Source: Distichodus sexfasciatus (lineage: Eukaryota; Chordata; Actinopteri; Characiformes; Distichodontidae). Taken from it: DNA of 64,000 nt. This document shows positions 33,101 to 38,800 of the stretch, in pieces; the first letter of the stretch is position 1, and each line of letters starts with the position of its first letter. Below the pieces are notes generated by a model, which saw only the letters and a list, made by a program, of their open reading frames with translations, was not told the origin of the DNA and ran no database searches. The stretch covers positions 442,001 through 506,000 of the forward strand of contig JAVGVS010000040.1 of NCBI GenBank assembly GCA_032718565.1, in the 5' to 3' direction. The position numbers were made by a program, and so were the translations under genes.

Positions 33101-33228
33101 GGGTAAATGTGAACGTAAACATTACTACGAGTATCAGACACACACACACACACACACAAACCTTGGCTGCGATGTCTGTTGAACATTGACAGATCAATGA
33201 CTTCGTCATCACCCGCATCCTCGGCCAT
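9530..33228 (-). CDS. rnf216: E3 ubiquitin ligase RNF216 (TRIAD3), complete coding sequence in 16 exons, 860 aa
   Basis: RNF216 is an RBR-class E3 ligase: it takes ubiquitin from an E2 onto a RING2 cysteine before passing it to substrate; known mammalian targets include signalling and synaptic proteins. Exons in transcript order: 33162-33228, 32871-33010, 31571-32200, 30064-30140, 29863-29965, 29509-29673, 27911-28025, 27666-27802, 27536-27586, 27085-27222, 26317-26465, 26126-26204, 18381-18478, 15404-15626, 13641-13707, 9530-9873. All have AG/GT borders and phases agree throughout (2583 nt including TGA). RING1 begins near residue 502, the IBR is about 591-648 and RING2 about 662-718. The predicted catalytic Cys is C675 in SEGCNRM. 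The start ATG has a strong context (ACCATGG). Length is close to human RNF216 (866 aa). The N-terminal third is poorly conserved; the core and RBR are highly conserved. Confidence 0.97.
10058..10209. mobile_element. Short Tc1/mariner-like non-autonomous element
   Basis: Begins ACTGTGCAAAAGTTGAGCCACC and ends near CTGTGCAGTACTG; a related GAACCACCTCTCATTTCTT segment occurs at 30680. No coding capacity. The family assignment rests on terminal similarity to fish Tc1-like elements. Confidence 0.5.
10262..10614 (+). repeat. Dispersed teleost repeat
   Basis: Contains the recurring landmarks of a common fish repeat: CTATCCATTATCCGAACC, GGAGCCTATTCCGGG, CAATTTAGAGTCGCCAATC, GGTGTGGGAGGAGACC, CATGCAAACTCCACAC, GACCTTCTTGCTGCGAGG and TGCCACCATGCCGCCC. 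A reverse fragment lies at 3145-3300. It sits in the last rnf216 intron. Confidence 0.8.
10700..10940 (-). repeat. LINE 3' end, minus orientation
   Basis: GTCAAAGTCAACTTTATTGT followed by CATCTCTGC, GAGACGAGACGACGTGGC and CAGTGCAAACAAAC. Related copies occur at 18660-18870 (same orientation) and 44440-44528 (opposite). Confidence 0.7.
11105..11970. other. Assembly gap (866 N)
   Basis: Run of N flanked on both sides by TATATA simple repeat, in the last rnf216 intron. The apparent reading frames through it (10986-12068) are artefacts. All expected rnf216 coding exons are accounted for outside it. Confidence 0.99.
13641..13707 (-). CDS. rnf216: rnf216 coding exon 15
   Basis: 67 nt between acceptor TTTATTAG and donor GTGAGCAA, encoding QDDERIILEIQKEGEAKLNN then RT, the charged helix after RING2. 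A second AG three bases later would break the frame, so the first is used. Confidence 0.9.
13884..13992 (+). repeat. Partial type A SINE
   Basis: ACCATTGAGCCAGTGAG, AAGTTGATCTAAGGAGACTG, TCCCTGTAATTA and CTGATAAATGC match the body and tail of the type A SINE; the tRNA-like head is missing. Confidence 0.55.
14958..15190 (+). repeat. tRNA-derived SINE, type B
   Basis: GGCGAGTGTAATGGTTAGTG head with B-box-like AGTTTGAATCAC, then CCCAGGCGCTGCCCATG, TGGGTTAAACGCAGAGC and TTCATTGTGGTGCACTG. A reverse copy of the head and middle is at 47308-47440. Confidence 0.65.
15404..15626 (-). CDS. rnf216: rnf216 coding exon 14 (RING2, catalytic)
   Basis: 223 nt between acceptor GTCCCGCAG and donor GTGAGCAG. 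Encodes IEEQMTAARVRKCHKC, SEGCNRMACRCGAFMC, a Cys/His tail (HFCQHARSPGAPCHHC) and CSLWTDPT. The Cys of SEGC is the expected ubiquitin-thioester residue by analogy with other RBR ligases. The exon is markedly GC-rich and so has long open frames on the other strand, which are not genes. Confidence 0.97.
15700..15822 (+). repeat. Type A SINE, 5' part, interrupted by a LINE insertion
   Basis: TCTAGTGGCTGGATGC head, B-box-like CGGTTCAAATCCTACC, AGTTGCTCCAGTGAAACTG. The rest of the SINE resumes at 16582, after the LINE tail 15823-16581. Confidence 0.75.
15823..16581 (-). repeat. 5'-truncated LINE 3' end inserted into a SINE
   Basis: Begins TCAAGGTTCTTTATTGTCAT and runs through TGGCTTGTGGTATGAAGCTG and GGTGGCAGATCGGAGGC, landmarks of an L2/CR1-like fish LINE read backwards. 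AACTG occurs just before the insert and again at its far end, consistent with a short target duplication. Confidence 0.7.
16582..16640 (+). repeat. Type A SINE, 3' part, after the LINE insertion
   Basis: ACCCTGTTATTAAGAACTAG, GTCACTCTGGATAAG and CTGATAAATGCAGTAAATG complete the SINE begun at 15700. Confidence 0.7.
16714..17122. mobile_element. Non-autonomous DNA transposon ending in CCCAACCCT
   Basis: Shares CATTCAGAACCTCTAA, a cAMP-free AT-rich middle with TGCGTCACATGACTCCGCC and an ending AATCACCCAACCCT with the copy at 59881-60200. The left boundary is approximate. Confidence 0.5.
17577..17895. mobile_element. Non-autonomous DNA transposon, CTGGGCGATA...TTGCCCAACCCT type
   Basis: Termini CTGGGCGATAATGACC and TTAATTGCCCAACCCTA are inverted and match the ends of the copy at 59881-60200. 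No coding capacity. Confidence 0.5.
17970..18100 (-). repeat. Type A SINE, minus orientation, partial
   Basis: GCATTTACATCTACAGC, ATTTATCAGATGCAG, CTAATTATAAGGACAG and GTTAAGGACCTAGTG read as a reversed, diverged type A copy just downstream (in gene direction) of rnf216 exon 13. Confidence 0.55.
18381..18478 (-). CDS. rnf216: rnf216 coding exon 13 (IBR part 2)
   Basis: 98 nt between acceptor TTTCTCAG and donor GTAAGTG. Encodes ESCRKCRIAWKKHVGKTCEE then VLERDEIRLRVA, finishing the IBR and starting the linker helix. Confidence 0.95.
18660..18870 (-). repeat. LINE 3' end, minus orientation
   Basis: AAAGTCAAAGTAAACTTTAT with TGTAATCTCTGC and GAGACGAGACGACGTGAC; the same family as 10700-10940. 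Confidence 0.65.
19494..19600 (-). repeat. LINE 3' tail fragment, minus orientation
   Basis: GGATTCAAGATTCAATACTT then TATCGCCATGCAACTCG, resembling the TTCAAGATTC...TTTATTG tails seen at 15823 and 28062. Confidence 0.45.
20343..20362. repeat. CA microsatellite
   Basis: About ten CA units in the long rnf216 intron between exons 12 and 13. Confidence 0.85.
22376..22540 (+). repeat. Degenerate type A SINE
   Basis: CAGCACTACCATCTTTGAGC, GCTGAGCAAAACC and ATAAGCCGTTCTGGACAAG follow the type A order but with many differences. Confidence 0.45.
22948..22974. repeat. CA microsatellite
   Basis: Uninterrupted (CA)n of about 12 units; open frames running across it on both strands are repeat artefacts. 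Confidence 0.85.
24129..24192. repeat. TG/GGTG microsatellite
   Basis: A pure TG tract of about 18 units grading into GGTGTG and G-rich sequence. Confidence 0.9.
24540..24790. other. GC- and CpG-rich patch in rnf216 intron with GAG-rich core
   Basis: The intron becomes CpG-rich here, with GAGGAGGAGG and GAAGAGGAGGAGG purine runs that create Glu-rich frames on + and Ser-rich frames on -. A 107-codon + frame (24484-24807) crosses it, but no protein family is recognised. It could be an internal regulatory element or only low-complexity DNA. Confidence 0.35.
26126..26204 (-). CDS. rnf216: rnf216 coding exon 12 (IBR part 1)
   Basis: 79 nt between acceptor TTTTAAAG and donor GTGTGTTT. Encodes RCPFCSFPALLDKD and FSCPNPRCRK, the first Cys pairs of the in-between-RING domain. 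A 7.6-kb intron follows. Confidence 0.96.
26317..26465 (-). CDS. rnf216: rnf216 coding exon 11 (RING1 end)
   Basis: 149 nt between acceptor GCTACAG and donor GTATGTC. Encodes SELSCMDGSCSCSFPTSELE and the helical KYYERQAEEAVAAACADELV that links RING1 to the IBR domain. Confidence 0.96.
27085..27222 (-). CDS. rnf216: rnf216 coding exon 10 (RING1)
   Basis: 138 nt between acceptor GTGTGCAG and donor GTAAGTG. Encodes the first zinc-binding residues of RING1: CGCCYGE, then MTQCKDGHLFCKECL and VFGSGQ. This is the E2-binding part of the RBR module. Confidence 0.96.
27536..27586 (-). CDS. rnf216: rnf216 coding exon 9
   Basis: 51 nt between acceptor CTTTCAG and donor GTGGGG, encoding exactly 17 residues, HEDFLLALQVNEEQYQK. 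Family-conserved; skipping it would preserve the frame. Confidence 0.95.
27666..27802 (-). CDS. rnf216: rnf216 coding exon 8
   Basis: 137 nt between acceptor TTCTGCAG and donor GTAGTTAC, encoding SFKLERTMFFLEKNRRW and on to LQFYEQKAKEMAE. Confidence 0.95.
27911..28025 (-). CDS. rnf216: rnf216 coding exon 7
   Basis: 115 nt between acceptor TGTTTAAG and donor GTGATGAT, encoding ALYEALKKWQETSSNASGK, a basic KKKRKK run (possible nuclear localisation signal) and FITFKFEHG. Confidence 0.94.
28062..28112 (-). repeat. LINE 3' tail fragment, interrupted by a MITE
   Basis: TTCAAGATTCTTTATTTGTC then ACATAGACAGCAAAATG is a short minus-oriented LINE tail; a 183-bp MITE is inserted directly after it. Confidence 0.5.
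28121..28303. mobile_element. hAT-type MITE with near-perfect terminal inverted repeats
   Basis: The 183-bp element starts CAGCGTTTCCCAAATCCAGT and ends with the near-exact reverse complement, GGGTTTGGGAAACGCTG. Inverted arms of about 48 bp differ at one or two positions. The 8-bp target duplication AGCTATGA lies at 28113-28120 and 28304-28311. CAG-type ends with an 8-bp duplication are typical of hAT elements. It has no transposase, and lies in the intron just upstream of rnf216 exon 7. Confidence 0.9.
28327..29215. mobile_element. Probable non-autonomous DNA transposon (889 bp)
   Basis: Imperfect inverted ends AGAGGTGGGAA and TTCCAACCTCT, with ACAATATA before and ACAATAAA after, suggesting a decayed 8-bp duplication. 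The interior has a CpG-bearing stretch (28800-29100) and no long open frame. It sits between rnf216 exons 6 and 7. Confidence 0.5.
29509..29673 (-). CDS. rnf216: rnf216 coding exon 6
   Basis: 165 nt between acceptor GACATAG and donor GTAGCAG, encoding EESENYFDFATLKGVPPEV and on through DIKWALNCLKGHYAITRK, a segment strongly conserved in RNF216. Confidence 0.95.
29863..29965 (-). CDS. rnf216: rnf216 coding exon 5
   Basis: 103 nt between acceptor CCTTCCAG and donor GTTTGTTC, completing a Thr codon and encoding ICNILLENPDYPRKEN then a Ser/Thr-rich tail to TEPQ. NxLLENPDYP is a hallmark of RNF216. Confidence 0.95.
30064..30140 (-). CDS. rnf216: rnf216 coding exon 4
   Basis: 77 nt between acceptor TTTTACAG and donor GTAAGAGC, encoding MDLFPDVQEPYLVALVEEHG then QADLN. 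It matches the FPDV...LVEEH region preceding the LLENPDYP motif of RNF216. Confidence 0.94.
30660..30960. mobile_element. Decayed Tc1/mariner-like fragment
   Basis: TATCGAACCACCTCTCATTT resembles the terminus at 10058-10100, and TCTGGCTTTTTGGAAGC is similar to the interior of that element. The right boundary is unclear. It lies between rnf216 exons 3 and 4. Confidence 0.35.
31571..32200 (-). CDS. rnf216: rnf216 coding exon 3 (large proline-rich exon)
   Basis: 630 nt, exactly 210 codons, between acceptor CCCATTAG and donor GTGGGTTT. It begins in frame at GTG (Val) and reads VRTPALSKPRLASHRTL and on through many Pro, Ala and Gln residues to GLVKEV. No domain is recognised; the segment looks disordered. 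The exon matches in position the variable N-terminal region of RNF216 but I could not align it to mammalian sequence. The GTG is not a start codon. Confidence 0.9.
32333..32405 (-). repeat. Type A SINE, minus orientation, partial
   Basis: GACATTTATCAAATGCTCTT and CCTAATTACACGGCCAGTCTC match the reversed tail and body of the type A SINE. Confidence 0.5.
32470..32578 (+). repeat. Type A SINE, plus orientation, partial
   Basis: CTGAACAAGGCCTTTAATCC, CAGGAAAACTGTCTGTGTAA and TTGGATAAGAGCATCTG match the SINE body and tail; with 32333-32405 it makes an inverted pair. Confidence 0.55.
32871..33010 (-). CDS. rnf216: rnf216 coding exon 2 (acidic region)
   Basis: 140 nt between acceptor CTCTAG and donor GTAAAAG. 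Encodes DNRSPRRISIAISDDSDDDS and then VTFIPNVPIVV followed by an Asp/Glu run. Hydrophobic cores flanked by acidic serines again look SUMO-interaction-like; that reading is inference. Confidence 0.93.
33135..33158. repeat. CA microsatellite beside the rnf216 exon 1 donor
   Basis: A run of CA units begins within three bases of the donor GTTTG on the intron side, so it lies inside the first few intron nucleotides. Confidence 0.85.
33162..33228 (-). CDS. rnf216: rnf216 coding exon 1 (start codon)
   Basis: ATG at 33228 in context ACCATGG; encodes MAEDAGDDEVIDLSMFNRHR then SQ. The acidic stretch followed by VIDLS resembles a SUMO-interaction motif. The donor CAAG|GTTTGTG runs into a CA repeat in the intron. 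The exon probably extends into 5' UTR up to about 33311, where TTTCAG|GACAGC is a good acceptor. Confidence 0.93.
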
Positions 33229-33311
33229 GGTAGGACAGTCAGCCTCCCTGAGTGGTTCTTCTTTCTCTCTCTAGAGAATACAAACACTCCTACACGCGAA
33301 GACTCGCTGTC
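33229..33311 (-). other. rnf216: Probable rnf216 5' UTR portion of the first coding exon
   Basis: Upstream of the ATG, TGATTTCAG|GACAGCGAG reads as a good acceptor with exon start at 33311. A weaker acceptor (TTCTCTAG) lies closer to the ATG. Predicted from splice-site appearance only. Confidence 0.5.
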
Positions 33312-33743
33312 CTGAAATCAGACAGATATGGAGGCAGATTAGATGAACTGCTGAACCCCACGTGTCTTTAAATGTTCTCTGAAGATTCACCTCTACAATA
33401 TAATAACCTATTTACTTGTTGAACTATGCTGTTTAACTATGCCTGTGGCAATTAATCTATTCTGAAATCTTCAATCTTTTCAAACAGCACATAATATAGT
33501 AAAGTAACTACTAATTTTAAAAAACTGTCTCACCATCTTTGATATAATTTAGACTTAAGCATATCCTATTTGAGGTACATTACCGCTAAAATGTACCTCA
33601 GGGCCCATTTCATTACATATCTTAAATCGTTGTATTACTGGGTACTGCCTAGTAGCATTTATGTACATACTCATAACTACAAAGATGATGATTTGCACTG
33701 TAGAGAGGTATGTAGTTACTAACTTAGTTGAGTAAGAGTCTGA

Positions 33744-33948
33744 AGAGGTGCTTGTCTAGCGGTAAGATGCTTAGTTACAGCCCAAGAGGCTTTGGCTTGG
33801 AGTCTGGCTTTATCTTACCTCCTGCACTAAAACCACCATTGGGCTCCTGAACAAGACCCCTATCTCACAGTTGCTCCAAAGTGACTGTTCCTGTATTCAG
33901 GAAATGTAAGTAGCGCAAGATAAGAGCATCTGATAAATGCCACAAAAC
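33744..33948 (+). repeat. tRNA-derived SINE, type A
   Basis: A-box-like TGTCTAGCGGTAAGATGC head, GGAGTCTGGCTTTATC, GGGCTCCTGAACAAGACCC, AGTTGCTCCAAAGTGACTG and AGATAAGAGCATCTGATAAA. A nearly complete copy in rnf216 intron 1. Confidence 0.75.
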
Positions 33949-34063
33949 AACAGCATTGTACATTTGCCTGACATCTTGTTCTTGTCAACTCAAGCATGTT
34001 GAGACCCTGGTAATTGTTAAATGTAATATCCAAATATGTTTATCAGTTATTATACATATGATG

Positions 34064-34292
34064 TCATTGTCCATTCCCTAGACAAAAACCAAATGTGATA
34101 TCCGGTGTCCTGAACAGCCATGACAAATTGTGATGTCCTGTTCTCTAAACAAAGACAACAAATTGTGAGGTCCCATTCTCTTCAAAGTACAGTACACTGT
34201 GATGCCCATTCTCTAAACAAGCAAAACAATTTATGATGTTCCATTCTCTAAACTATCAACTGTGATATCTAATTCTCTAACAAATAATTTTT
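34064..34292. repeat. Degenerate minisatellite, about 40-45 bp unit, five to six copies
   Basis: Repeated motif TGTGATGTCC-CATTCTCTAAACAA: instances of GTGATATCC, GTGATGTCC, GTGAGGTCC, GTGATGCCC, ATGATGTTCC and GTGATATCT are each followed by (C/T)ATTCTCT or a variant, spaced about 40 bases apart. Confidence 0.75.
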
Positions 34293-34317
34293 TATTAGAG
34301 TCAAGTTTTGCTTGTGC

Positions 34318-34485
34318 ATTTTACTGCATTTATCAGATGCTCTCCAAGAGCAACTACCATTTTCTAATTACAGGGACAGTTTCCCCAAAGTAACTTGCTG
34401 TTAAGGGTCTTGTGCAGAGACCCAACCAATGGTGGCAGTGCTGAAGATAGGGTTTGAACCCACAACTTCTTCGTCTACGGGTGCT
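34318..34485 (-). repeat. Type A SINE, minus orientation (left half of a head-to-head pair)
   Basis: GCATTTATCAGATGCTCTCC, CTAATTACAGGGACAGTTTC, GTTAAGGGTCTTGTGCAGAG and GGTTTGAACCCACAAC: a full reversed type A copy. Confidence 0.8.
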
Positions 34486-34682
34486 GGTGCTGGCCTAGTG
34501 CACACTTATGTACAGACCAAGAGGTCATACGTTCAAATTCAGCTGTCTGATACGGGTGGAACTACCACAATTGGGCCCCTGAGCAAGACTTTTAGCACCA
34601 AGTTGCTCTAGGAAGACTGTCCCTGTAATTAGGAAGAGTGAAGTCAGTCTTGGTAAAAGCTCCTGATAAATGTCGGTAATAA
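34486..34682 (+). repeat. Type A SINE, plus orientation (right half of a head-to-head pair)
   Basis: GGTGCTGGCCTAGTGC head, ACGTTCAAATTCAGC B-box-like region, GCCCCTGAGCAAGAC, AGTTGCTCTAGGAAGACTG and CTCCTGATAAATGTCGG tail. It abuts the reversed copy at 34318-34485. Confidence 0.8.
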
Positions 34683-34691
34683 AAAATAGCC

Positions 34692-35045
34692 AATTCAATG
34701 AACAAAAGTATCTTGCCAGGACTATTGACTCAATGAACCTAAATGTCACAGTCTTGCATTTCTTCTCCAGGTTGCAACACTCGGTTCACCTGGTTCACTT
34801 AAGCTTAATTGCAACCGGACTCGGCGTAAAACGTCTGATAAACGTGAATATCCTACCACTACGCTGTCACCACCACCCCAAGGTTTTCAAACCGATTATT
34901 AGTCCCCGTCTGTAGTTAATTTTAAATGAGTACAAAAATCTGACCAGGATTTTGGCTTGATGAACCAGAATGTCAGAGTCCTGCTTTTTTTCCCGTTATG
35001 TTGCAACACCTGGCTAATTGAAGTTTAATAGCAACTTGACGAGTG
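34692..35045. repeat. Diverged tandem duplication (about 34692-34820 and 34925-35040)
   Basis: Both halves run in the same order: (C/A)CCAGGA followed by TGA(C/T)...AATGAACC or GATGAACC, AATGTCA(C/G)AGTC, TTGCAACAC, GGTTCAC or GGCTAATT, and AATTGCAAC or AATAGCAAC. The unit is about 120 bp. It may belong to a mobile element I do not recognise. Confidence 0.5.
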
Positions 35046-35149
35046 ACTTTACTGAAGCCAGATTTTCACATGTCGGCTGACTTCTGCAGAAGTAAATGAC
35101 GTCGTGCCAATCTGCTATCATTAGTATGTAGGAAAGTGAGGCTTCTTAT

Positions 35150-35890
35150 TCGTTTCTCTTGCTGTAGTTTATGCAGCAGTGTAACTGAGTATTAAAGGAG
35201 TAGCGCCGCTACTTCCGCCGCCGGACCGTTGACGCTACCAGCTGGATGTTGGATCTGCATTCTATCAGTGCGGTTGTAACTTCTACAGCGACGTGTTTGG
35301 GAAAGTGTGGAACATTAATTCACAGCTCACAGGGACGAGGTGAAAAGGCGAGACGAGCTTTAATCGACTTTAGTTTCGACGGTTAGCATCCGGCTAGTTC
35401 ACACCAAACAATGTAAACAACGAGATCTCAGATATTTGACAAGTCGGTGGCTTGGCGCAGAATGTTTGACAGTTTTCCCAAATGTCAACTATTATTCGTA
35501 AAGAATCGACGCAGAAGTGGAAACTTTGAAACGGACGTTACACCTACAAACGAGCTAAAAACAATTAGCTGCGTTGCTACGTGCTAGCCAAGAGTCCTCT
35601 AGCTGCTTTTACTTTTAAAAAGGGTTTCGAATGGAAGAGTAGATTTACCGAGGCGTATTTGCCACAACATCGCGATCCGGACAACGAGAAGGACTATCAG
35701 CAGTCGGATTTTAATAATACATGACTTTTTCCCTTAAAAAATTAACCTACCTCTCGTTTGAAAACGTGGAGCACATCGATAAGGTTTTGCGTATCGAAGC
35801 AAACAGCCAAAACAAGCCGCATACGTCACAACCACAAACGGTCTGCTAAGGACTGTGGGAAATGAAGTTGAACATAGCTGAAGGGGGCGC
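35150..35890 (-). promoter_or_regulatory. rnf216: Probable rnf216 promoter and non-coding first exon
   Basis: The window changes here from AT-rich DNA to a block with many CpG dinucleotides. On the minus strand GAG|GTAGGTTAA (exon end 35751) is a strong donor that could join to the 33311 acceptor. A CRE-like TACGTCAC lies at about 35831-35838, and a GCCGCTACTTCCGCCGCC block at about 35208. No TATA box was obvious, as is usual for a CpG-type housekeeping promoter. Exact start sites are unknown; divergent transcription is possible but no + strand gene follows. Confidence 0.55.
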
Positions 35891-38800
35891 GGCTGTAATG
35901 AGAGCGTGGTTCATGGAGGAATTAAATGATGAATGGATAAATAACACAAAAAGTAAAGAATTATATAATTCGTCTATCCATCGTATCAGCCAAATGAACA
36001 CATGTATGTCTACTGTGAACTGACTCTAATTGCACCTCTTCACTTTGCACATCACTGTTTCTATGATGCACACGCTGCTCATCCGTGCCACGTCTTAAGA
36101 TGCTGTTTATTTTGTTCATTTTAATTGATCGTTTGTACAGTATACTCATGTCAAACTGCTGCTTGAGATTGTAGTTTTTCTCCGCATGACTGCTGTTACA
36201 TTATTTGCACATATTATTGATTGTAGTTTTCTCGACTTGACTGCTGTTAAAATATCTGCACACATTACCCCCTAACCGTTACATTTCCACTGTCCATGTC
36301 GAGATTGTTTTAAAGCAAATGTTTTAAAATTAATATATTCTGCAGCACAATATAAAACACTTGCTGTGAAACAGCTTTGCGCATTCTTGCCATTTTCTCA
36401 GCAGCATTACGATTTTTTTTGCAGTGCTGGACGTGTAAAACATGCTGCATACCTTTTCTACAATTTGCTGTAAACTGTAACGCGTTTTGCAAGAGTGCAT
36501 TTTAACAACACATTTACACACATTAATATCTAATTGACAGTTAATTTGACAAACAAATTGACTTCCAGCATTTAAGCATAAAGCAGCTCCAAATGCGTGG
36601 GTTTTTGCAGAATTGACTGTCCAGACACTAGATGTCACTGTCTTCTTTCACATTATCCTGAGTGGGTGAGTAAGGTTGAGAATTGTCACTGAGAATCACA
36701 TCACTCACTTATTTCAAGCTTTTTTATGTAGCAGTGTTTGAATTAAAAGAGCCATATTGAAGTTCGTCCTTGTAACCTTGTAATCTTGAATCTTGAATCT
36801 TGAATGTCTGACTTTAAAGGAACATTAACAGAAGAACATGTTTATCTCACCTTTGATGCTGCCACAGAACATTCACTGAATCAAATGGAGTTCAGCAATA
36901 ACAGAAAAGCAAATTTCTTGCATAACATGTAAGAAAGTGAACACTCATTCAGAGTGGTAATTTCCTTCAGTAAAAAAACTAGAATGTTCTGGTCTGGGCA
37001 AATATGAAAAGCATGTGTGAGAATATTCCCTTACATTTGGGCAATGAGCAACAGGGAGAGACGTGTAATGAAGACATTCTAAAGTGGGTAACAGCAAATC
37101 ATCCATCATTATGATCAGAGCCATGCGGACTGCTGAGGCATGGTCAGGAAGATATAACCTTGGGACAATTTCAAGGCAAACAGGGTCTGTCATCAACACT
37201 GCCAGAGACAATCTTGAATCCTCTAAAAGCAAAGCGTGCGGGTCTGTTTACATAATGTCTGTGCTATGAGAAAGCATTAGACCTGCATATTTTTGTGTTA
37301 AATAATATTTCTCAGGTTGCATATCCATAATAGCTGTTGAATCCTTGGCGATTTCCTGTTTCCTGATATGTCAACATGCTCAAATTACTAATCTTTATGC
37401 ATATGCAGCATGAAAAATATTGTTCAACCCATAAAATATGTTGGGGGTGATGGTTTCTCATGGCACAGCCATCCTGTAATTAAGCTTGCATGCTTTTCTT
37501 AGTTGCATATTCACAGATAGAAATCAATTAAATAACGATTACTGAATAGTCACTGGGGTTTGATCCTAAATGCAAAATAAAATATAATACAAAGTATGTA
37601 AAATAGCTTATGTTATCAAAAGGGAATGTTGAAGAGATTCTCTGAACATTTATATATCTGAGAATGTGTCGTCTAGGAATGATAAGATTGTTGGCATAAG
37701 CACATACATATTAATTTTTATGGAACACAAACACAGCTCTTTGATGTTTACCTAAAATCACTAATTCTATTGATTTGTTTCCCAGAATATCTCCCAAGAA
37801 ATCTTTTTTAAAGAGCGCACACATTTCAGCTCTTTGGCTTACAAACAAAAAAAAACTGATTTATTATTTACAGATGCAGTGAAAACCTCATTCAAAATTG
37901 CAAAACTTTTAATAAAACTCTTCAAGTAGGTTGATAATTGACCAACTGTTGAACTGATGACCGTGACAATGAAGATAATGACAATAAAATGTCTTTGTTG
38001 TCAGGCCAATTCCACTTGCTTTCAAATTCACATTGTATTATTTAAATTCCATTATTAATTGTTTTCATTTTAATCCAATTCAATATTTCATATCCTGACT
38101 ACACAACAATGTCACAAATCTGCATTACACACATCCAAAAAAGTGAAAACAAGACTAACTGCATAAATCATGCCCTGTGAAAAATTGAGGTTTTGTTCTA
38201 CTTTCTGAAAAGATGATTCTCATCCTTTTCCTTTGTGCTATCTGTCGGCACCGGTGTCAACCCCAATTTAATGCTGTTCTTGATCTCAGAACCCTTCCTG
38301 GAACTTTTCCGAGAAAATAAATCCGTTGTTGCCTTTGAGTATATGGGTCAAAAATGATCAAATGTTGCTACTTGTCCATAAAGCCTGGAACAACCCAAAA
38401 TCCTCCATAGTAAAGCCTGTCAGATATATAATTAAAGATTAGCAGGAGAAGAACAAGTCAAAGGTGTGTGAAGTCTTTGCGTGAAAAAACAAGTACAAGT
38501 ACAACTAAGGGTTCATGAGTTCAAGAGTGCTGAATGTTTGGTCGCTTTGGCACGACCCACATTGGGTCATTTAGATGAAATGCAGATAGCAAACAATAGC
38601 CTAGTTATATTCCAAGAATCCAGAGTGGCCACAAATTTGTTTTTGGAAAAGATGATGGAGTAGCCTTCGATATGTACTACATGCTGGCAATCTGCAAAAA
38701 TAACACAGTGGACACAGCAATTATTATGGGATGTGCTCTCTGGCTTTACGATGCAGAGGTGAGAGTAAGTCATGCGTGTAATACTAAATAGGTGTCAAAA

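Noticed and set aside
36945..37269. Opposed frames of 95 and 61 codons that looked at first like a transposase remnant
   Set aside because: No catalytic or DNA-binding motif could be seen, and no terminal repeats flank them.
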